From the NCBI GenBank assembly GCA_938017655.1, contig CALIJO010000014.1, positions 1 to 9,106 on the forward strand: DNA of 9,106 bases. The letters are read 5' to 3'. How positions within the stretch are numbered: the stretch's first letter is position 1; every line of letters begins with the position of its first letter. Shown here piece after piece: positions 6,664-9,106 of this stretch. The stretch is from an uncultured Candidatus Saccharibacteria bacterium. Its GTDB lineage: Bacteria > Patescibacteriota > Saccharimonadia > Saccharimonadales > Saccharimonadaceae. A program made the translations under genes and the position numbers. The notes under the pieces are model-generated. The model made no database searches. It was not told where the DNA came from and saw only the letters and a program-made list of their open reading frames with translations.

Positions 6664-6875
6664 AAGGAGAGTTTAGATGGCTCATTTGAGTCATTTTTTT
6701 TGTGGAATAACAGAGTAGAGTGAGCCCAAGTTGTGCATTCCAATTTTCTCAAACTCTCCAGTGCCAAGATTAGTCTTGCTTCCATTTTGGTTAGAGACTC
6801 TTCCAATTCCGTTTTTTCTTTTTTAAGGATTTTAATAAAACGTTCGTGGTCGACTTGTGAACGTTTGTGTCGCAT
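6642..6875 (-). CDS. Small hypothetical coiled-coil-like protein, doubtful
   Basis: An open frame of 77 codons from ATG 6875. Its first 45 residues are strongly helical and charged (HERFIKILKKEKTEL, then EESLTKMEARLILALESLRKLE) with heptad-like leucine/isoleucine spacing. The C-terminal third looks random and runs antisense over the tRNA-Leu terminator and the tRNA 3' end. No good Shine-Dalgarno is seen before ATG 6875 or GTG 6878, and a strong terminator lies just upstream on the same strand. It may be a real small protein, the remains of one, or chance. Confidence 0.25.
   Translation of the reverse strand: MRHKRSQVDHERFIKILKKEKTELEESLTKMEARLILALESLRKLECTTWAHSTLLFHKKNDSNEPSKLSFGARDWT
6677..6701 (+). 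terminator. Intrinsic terminator of tRNA-Leu
   Basis: A 7-bp stem ATGGCTC/GAGTCAT (one G-T pair) with an ATTT loop is followed by eight T, 14 nt after the tRNA CCA. It fits a short monocistronic tRNA transcript. Confidence 0.75.
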
Positions 6876-6902
6876 CACAAGAACTAGCCTAGTTTTTTCA
6901 AC

Positions 6903-6925
6903 AAAAAAGTCGGCTAGTTGCCAAC
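6903..6925 (-). terminator. Intrinsic terminator of the 73-nt small RNA
   Basis: On the minus strand, GTTGGC (6925-6920), loop AACTA and GCCGAC (6914-6909) form a 6-bp GC-rich stem with one wobble, followed directly by six T (6908-6903). No T run follows on the other strand, so the direction is clear. A larger imperfect repeat, AACTAGCC/GGCTAGTT (6919-6882), overlaps it. Confidence 0.75.
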
Positions 6926-6975
6926 TTATAAGAGGGTGGTATCCCGCATATTACACTGCAGGTCCTACCCTCATT
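6903..6975 (-). ncRNA. Predicted small RNA of about 73 nt, unrecognised
   Basis: Read on the minus strand, a TGATATAAT promoter is followed by a hairpin almost at the 5' end and then an intrinsic terminator. In the hairpin (6972-6932), GAGGGU-A-GG pairs with CC-ACCCUC, leaving one bulged A. A small internal loop follows, then CCUGCA/UGCGGG closes an 8-nt loop GUGUAAUA. The inner stem holds a U-G pair that would be an A-C mismatch on the + strand, favouring this direction. The only start codon near the 5' end (6974) opens just seven codons. It could be a trans-acting small RNA, or a leader cut short before the doubtful frame at 6875. Divergent from grpB. Confidence 0.55.
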
Positions 6976-6981
6976 ACCCAT

Positions 6982-6990
6982 ATTATATCA
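6982..6990 (-). promoter_or_regulatory. Extended -10 promoter of the small RNA
   Basis: TGA-TATAAT on the minus strand (6990-6982), a full -10 match with TGN extension. The predicted start is at about 6975-6974. No recognisable -35 is seen 16-18 nt upstream, as with the extended -10 promoters of the protein genes. Confidence 0.6.
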
Positions 6991-7028
6991 CTTATCATCT
7001 CTTATAATTAGTTGGATTATGTGGTCCA

Positions 7029-7037
7029 TGATAAAAT
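7029..7037 (+). promoter_or_regulatory. Extended -10 promoter of grpB-family gene, leaderless type
   Basis: TGA-TAAAAT ends 6 nt before ATG 7044, the same geometry as the housekeeping genes upstream. A second TATAAT at 7003-7008 could give a transcript with a roughly 29-nt leader, but that leader has no ribosome site. Confidence 0.62.
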
Positions 7038-7043
7038 ATTTAC

Positions 7044-7544
7044 ATGTCAGTTATGATAAGCGAATATAAAGATACATTGCTTAAAAGATTCAAATCGGAG
7101 AAACAACGCTTATTATCTTTTCTTCCAGACACTCTCATTATTGAACATGTAGGAAGTAGTGCTGTTGGCATCGGCGGCAAGAATATTGTAGATATTCTAA
7201 TCGGTGCTAGTGATAAAGATGAGATGCTTAGCGTTCGTGATATATTAAAAGCAAACGGATATTTTGAAGGTCATGATTCTCACGAAGACAGGATTTTTCT
7301 CGCAAGTAGTGAAAATGAAACCGGGGATGGTGATTTTCATATTCATATCTGTCCAATAACTAGCAATTCTTATAAAGATTTCATTCTTCTTCGCGATTTT
7401 TTAATATCAAATCCAGAAAAGAGTGAAGAATATTATAATAAGAAAAACGAGTTTGCGAATAAAGCTGGTTTTAATCGTCAGAAATATAAAACATTAAAAT
7501 CGCAATATTTAGCTCAATTATTATCTGAAATTAAAAACCTTTAA
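7044..7544 (+). CDS. GrpB-family (nucleotidyltransferase-fold) protein
   Basis: GrpB proteins (UPF0157) have a nucleotidyltransferase-like fold and no settled biochemical role; some are annotated beside dephospho-CoA kinase. The 166-residue protein shows the core IEHVGSSAVGIGGKNIVDILIG (residues 33-54), where HVGS and D50 correspond to the family's conserved nucleotide-binding region. It also has the family's DFHIHICP (97-104) and a C-terminal helical stretch (LRDFLISNPEKSEEYYNKKNEFA). ATG 7044 is chosen because it lies 6 nt after an extended -10 box; ATG 7053 would give MISEYKD. Codon use is AT-rich compared with the genes before tRNA-Leu, consistent with acquisition. The stop overlaps the ribosome site of the next gene, so the two form an operon. 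Confidence 0.82.
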   Translation: MSVMISEYKDTLLKRFKSEKQRLLSFLPDTLIIEHVGSSAVGIGGKNIVDILIGASDKDEMLSVRDILKANGYFEGHDSHEDRIFLASSENETGDGDFHIHICPITSNSYKDFILLRDFLISNPEKSEEYYNKKNEFANKAGFNRQKYKTLKSQYLAQLLSEIKNL

Positions 7545-7554
7545 GGAGACATAG

Positions 7555-7887
7555 ATGTGGGAAATGACTGAATCAAAATTAAGAAACATTATATCAAAAT
7601 ACCAATTGCCGATGGATGATTACTTAGTGGAAGTAGACGGTGCATTTGGAAGAGGCGAGTTCTTCTGGGTTATCAAAAATCAGTCCACTAATAAAAAATA
7701 CCTATTAGTGAACACTTATTCACATCATGGTGTCGAATCTGAGCTTGAATGTTATCGTGAGGGTGGTTTTGATAATCTGGAGGCCATCCCAAGAAAAATT
7801 GAAACCTTGGAAAACGCAAGCGATGCGGATGATGAAATCTCTAAATACCTATTTGGTATGTATTCTATTTTTGAAATGAAATCATAA
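7555..7887 (+). CDS. Hypothetical acidic protein, tandem paralog copy A
   Basis: I do not recognise this family. It has 110 residues, is acidic and soluble, with no signal peptide or membrane helix. Notable segments are ISKYQLP, GRGEFFWVIKN, TNKKYLL, YSHHGVESELECYREG, and a C-terminal acidic ASDADDE before KYLFGMYSIFEMKS. It is about 82% identical (88 of 107 aligned residues) to the gene at 7988. A clear AAGGAG site (7543-7548), overlapping the grpB-family stop, lies 6 nt before ATG 7555; ATG 7564 (MTESKL) aligns better with the paralog and is an alternative start. Small duplicated acidic proteins of this kind are common among immunity proteins to toxins, but no toxin is identified here, so that role is only a suggestion. 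Confidence 0.75.
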   Translation: MWEMTESKLRNIISKYQLPMDDYLVEVDGAFGRGEFFWVIKNQSTNKKYLLVNTYSHHGVESELECYREGGFDNLEAIPRKIETLENASDADDEISKYLFGMYSIFEMKS

Positions 7888-7891
7888 AATT

Positions 7892-7912
7892 GAGGTGTTA
7901 GCTCAGGTGGTA
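7892..7912 (+). pseudogene. tRNA 5'-half relic
   Basis: The bases follow canonical tRNA numbering: seven acceptor bases GAGGTGT, then T8, A9, D-stem GCTC and D-loop AGGTGGTA with the invariant GG and TA. The expected partner GAGC is missing and the sequence decays at once into AT-rich DNA, so no cloverleaf forms. It lies between the two paralogous genes and is not a piece of the nearby tRNA-Leu. It may be a scar of recombination or of integration at another tRNA gene. Confidence 0.4.
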
Positions 7913-7939
7913 TATTGTAATTTTGCGATGGACTTATTG

Positions 7940-7977
7940 TATACTATATATAAAATATAACTGGTAAGTAGATGGAG
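7940..7977 (+). promoter_or_regulatory. Possible promoter and ribosome site of copy B
   Basis: TATACT (7940-7945) is a plausible -10 in a very AT-rich stretch, but the nearest -35 candidate TTGTAA (7915-7920) is 19 nt away. GGAG at 7974-7977 lies 10 nt before ATG 7988. A further TATAAT at 7981-7986 ends 7 nt before ATG 7994, so a leaderless start there is also possible. Confidence 0.3.
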
Positions 7978-7987
7978 TATTATAATT

Positions 7988-8317
7988 ATGCAAATGAGTG
8001 AAAGTGAATTAAATAAAGTTATATCGAAATATCAATTACCAGAAGATCAATATTCAATAGAACAAGAAGGCTCATTTGGAAGGGGTGAGTTTTTTTGGGT
8101 TATTAAAAATGAATCAACTAATAAAAAATACCTGCTAATGAACACCTACTCGCATCATGGTGTCGAATCTGAGCTTGAATGTTATCGTGAAGAAGGATTC
8201 GACAATTTAGAAGCTATCCCAAGAAAAATTGAAACCTTAGAAAAAGCAAGCGATGCTGATGATGAGATTTTCAAATACCTTTTTGGATTTTATTCTATTT
8301 TTGAAATAAAATCATAA
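7988..8317 (+). CDS. Hypothetical acidic protein, tandem paralog copy B
   Basis: This is the 109-residue paralog of the gene at 7555, with the same unrecognised fold. The block from GRGEFFWVIKN to the C-terminus is nearly unchanged, including YSHHGVESELECYRE and ASDADDE. The first 30 residues differ most (for example EDQYSIEQEGS for MDDYLVEVDGA). ATG 7988 has GGAG 10 nt upstream. ATG 7994 (MSESEL) aligns with MTESKL of copy A and sits 7 nt after TATAAT, so it may be the true start. Unlike copy A it is separated from its upstream neighbour by 100 bases containing a tRNA relic, and probably has its own promoter. It converges on the DUF1883 gene with a hairpin between. Role unknown; a second immunity-type or dosage copy is conceivable. 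Confidence 0.73.
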   Translation: MQMSESELNKVISKYQLPEDQYSIEQEGSFGRGEFFWVIKNESTNKKYLLMNTYSHHGVESELECYREEGFDNLEAIPRKIETLEKASDADDEIFKYLFGFYSIFEIKS

Positions 8318-8343
8318 AAAAGAGGAGTATAAAGATACTCCTC
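8316..8343 (-). terminator. Intrinsic terminator of the DUF1883 gene
   Basis: A perfect 9-bp stem (GAGGAGTAT/ATACTCCTC, loop of 4) is followed on the minus strand by six T (8321-8316). It lies 21 nt after the DUF1883 stop. On the + strand no T run follows directly, so it would stop copy B transcripts only weakly. Confidence 0.8.
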
Positions 8344-8364
8344 AATAAAGCGGTTTTTCAAGAA

Positions 8365-8856
8365 TTATGGACATATACTTGTATCCCAGATAATTGGCTG
8401 ATTGCTATTTGGTTCTCTCAACATAACAATATTCCCAGTTGAATTTTGAATGATCGCATGACCGTGTCCAGGACCATCTGGTATACCGTTGGCTCCACCG
8501 AACAAATAGTCGGTAAATTGATGAGGCTTCTTTTTATTGGGATATTTTTTAGCAGGATAACCCATAAAAGTAAGTTCGACTACAGTTTTTTCTGGCGGTA
8601 TAATCTTAACACGCGAACCGATACGCCCTTCATATCCACCCAAATCAATAGCAATATGCCAAAACCCATCTTTTGGGATAGTGGCATAGTATGGACTATG
8701 AGTGACATGTCCGCCTAGATACTTAAATGAATAGCCGCCTTTATATCCCACAAAATTGGCAGCATCTAGGACACATACATTTGCAGCTGCGTCAAGAAAA
8801 ACAGTAACTATTGTACCTTCTTCAAGAAAACCTAAATAATAATGTACGAAATCCAA
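8365..8856 (-). CDS. DUF1883 domain protein with extra C-terminal module
   Basis: Start chosen at TTG 8856, giving MDFVHYYLG, the usual DUF1883 opening; a GTG at 8865 would add three residues but would abut the ribosome site AAAGGGGG (8872-8865), which sits 8 nt before TTG. Residues 1-87 form the DUF1883 domain (EGTIVTVFLDAAANVCVLDA, YSFKYLGGHVTHSPY, FWHIAIDLGGYEGRIGSRVKII). That domain is known from stand-alone proteins and from fusions to TIR domains. The remaining 75 residues are an extra module: a lysine-rich linker, then GGANGIPDGPGHGHAIIQN and VMLREPN. I do not recognise this module; its paired histidines could bind metal or be catalytic. No signal peptide. Convergent with the paralog pair and AT-rich like them. 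Confidence 0.72.
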   Translation of the reverse strand: MDFVHYYLGFLEEGTIVTVFLDAAANVCVLDAANFVGYKGGYSFKYLGGHVTHSPYYATIPKDGFWHIAIDLGGYEGRIGSRVKIIPPEKTVVELTFMGYPAKKYPNKKKPHQFTDYLFGGANGIPDGPGHGHAIIQNSTGNIVMLREPNSNQPIIWDTSICP

Positions 8857-8967
8857 TTCATACACCCCCTTTCATAATCGCAATGAATAAACCTTTTGGT
8901 AAGGAACTTTTTGTTTTTGAATAACAAAACAAAATAACATCTCAGATTACTCTGATAATATCATCAT

Positions 8968-9007
8968 ATCATAAAATTAAAATATGCGTTAAGGTCCGTT
9001 AAGGTCC
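8968..9007 (-). promoter_or_regulatory. Possible promoter and operator of the DUF1883 gene
   Basis: On the minus strand two head-to-tail copies of GGACCTTAAC (9007-8998 and 8997-8988) are followed 14 nt later by TATGAT (8973-8968). Two contiguous 10-bp repeats, one helical turn apart, just upstream of a -10 and without a consensus -35 resemble an activator site. The mRNA leader would be about 105 nt and contains an AT-rich hairpin (8909-8934). The repeats are also about 50 nt from the divergent 9060 promoter and could serve it instead. Confidence 0.35.
8988..9007. repeat. Tandem 10-bp direct repeat
   Basis: GTTAAGGTCC occurs twice with no gap (8988-8997 and 8998-9007) in the divergent region between the DUF1883 gene and the 9072 gene. 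Confidence 0.85.
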
Positions 9008-9056
9008 AGGTGTGAGTCAATACGATAATTTTGCTTATTGTCTATGCTTATGTTTA

Positions 9057-9065
9057 TGCTAAAAT
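9057..9065 (+). promoter_or_regulatory. Extended -10 promoter of the 9072 gene, leaderless type
   Basis: TGC-TAAAAT ends 6 nt before ATG 9072. A fair -35, TTGTCT (9038-9043), lies 16 nt upstream. The 20 bases from 9057 are identical to those at the rsmD start. Confidence 0.68.
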
Positions 9066-9071
9066 AAAACT

Positions 9072-9106
9072 ATGAACGGCAAAAAACTAACTCAAGTAAA
9101 CCTCAT
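9072..9106 (+). CDS. Start of an unidentified gene, cut by window end
   Basis: ATG 9072 lies 6 nt after a TGC-TAAAAT box, the geometry of four other starts here, and the frame stays open to the edge (MNGKKLTQVNL). Eleven residues are too few to name a product. The promoter, rather than the coding sequence, is the reason to call a gene. It probably marks the return to the conserved gene set. Confidence 0.5.
   Translation, partial: MNGKKLTQVNL

Noticed and set aside
6932..6972. A T-box-like motif on the + strand (GAGGGTGGTATCCCGC ... ACCCTC) upstream of grpB.
   Set aside because: The T-box bulge reads TGGNACC and its 3' partner should follow directly; here an extra T interrupts it and a TCCTA stretch is left unpaired. 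No stem I or specifier is seen, there is no + terminator, and GrpB is not a usual T-box target. The minus-strand small RNA explains the hairpin better.
6642..6990. Type III toxin-antitoxin layout on the minus strand: promoter, hairpin RNA, terminator, then a small frame.
   Set aside because: The RNA has no tandem repeats and the downstream frame has no resemblance to ToxN-type endoribonucleases and runs into the tRNA. The layout alone is not enough.
6636..9012. Attachment-site pair between the tRNA-Leu T arm (TTCAAGTCCAG) and TTAAGGTCCAG near 9000.
   Set aside because: Only 9 of 11 bases agree and the match does not extend; a real att repeat should be longer and reach the tRNA 3' end.

Overview
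The window looks like a chromosome segment from a small-genome bacterium, most probably a Saccharibacteria (TM7)-type member of the Candidate Phyla Radiation. This rests on the compact gene order, the sequence character of Obg, TrmD, RecG and RsmD, a DUF5684-like membrane protein, and an unusual way of starting genes. It is an inference from family resemblance, not a database match. UGA is used as a stop (trmD), so the UGA=Gly code of Gracilibacteria/SR1 does not apply.

Layout. Bases 1-6559 are housekeeping-like and all on the + strand: obg (5' end cut by the window edge), trmD, recG overlapping trmD by one base, a metal-binding phospholipase C/S1-P1-like protein, rsmD, and a three-helix membrane protein with a proline/glutamine-rich tail of eleven exact 24-bp units. 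A tRNA-Leu(UAG) gene follows at 6579-6663 with its own promoter and terminator. From about 6664 the sequence becomes more AT-rich and accessory in character: a GrpB-family protein, two tandem paralogs of an unrecognised acidic 110-residue protein with a tRNA 5'-half relic between them, and on the minus strand a DUF1883 protein with an extra C-terminal module. A leaderless-looking promoter at 9057 starts another gene that runs off the window.

Three non-obvious signals stand out. (1) Five genes (trmD, rsmD, the 5759 gene, grpB and the 9072 gene) have an extended -10 element (TGN-TATAAT or TGN-TAAAAT) ending exactly 6 nt before the ATG. Transcription should therefore start at the start codon itself, giving leaderless mRNAs. 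Genes inside operons instead use Shine-Dalgarno sites or stop/start overlap. (2) Between obg and trmD the minus strand carries TTGACA-17-TATGAT followed by a roughly 115-nt RNA whose 5' and 3' ends pair, ending at a perfect 12-bp terminator. This looks like an unrecognised structured non-coding RNA. (3) Between tRNA-Leu and grpB the minus strand carries TGATATAAT, a two-part hairpin and a clear intrinsic terminator, i.e. a second small RNA of about 73 nt.

How the genes work together: Obg, TrmD, RsmD and tRNA-Leu belong to ribosome assembly and translation, and RecG to fork and recombination repair. The accessory stretch between tRNA-Leu and 9072 looks like a small acquired or plastic block. 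The duplicated small proteins beside a DUF1883 protein would fit a conflict or defence setting, but that is inference only.
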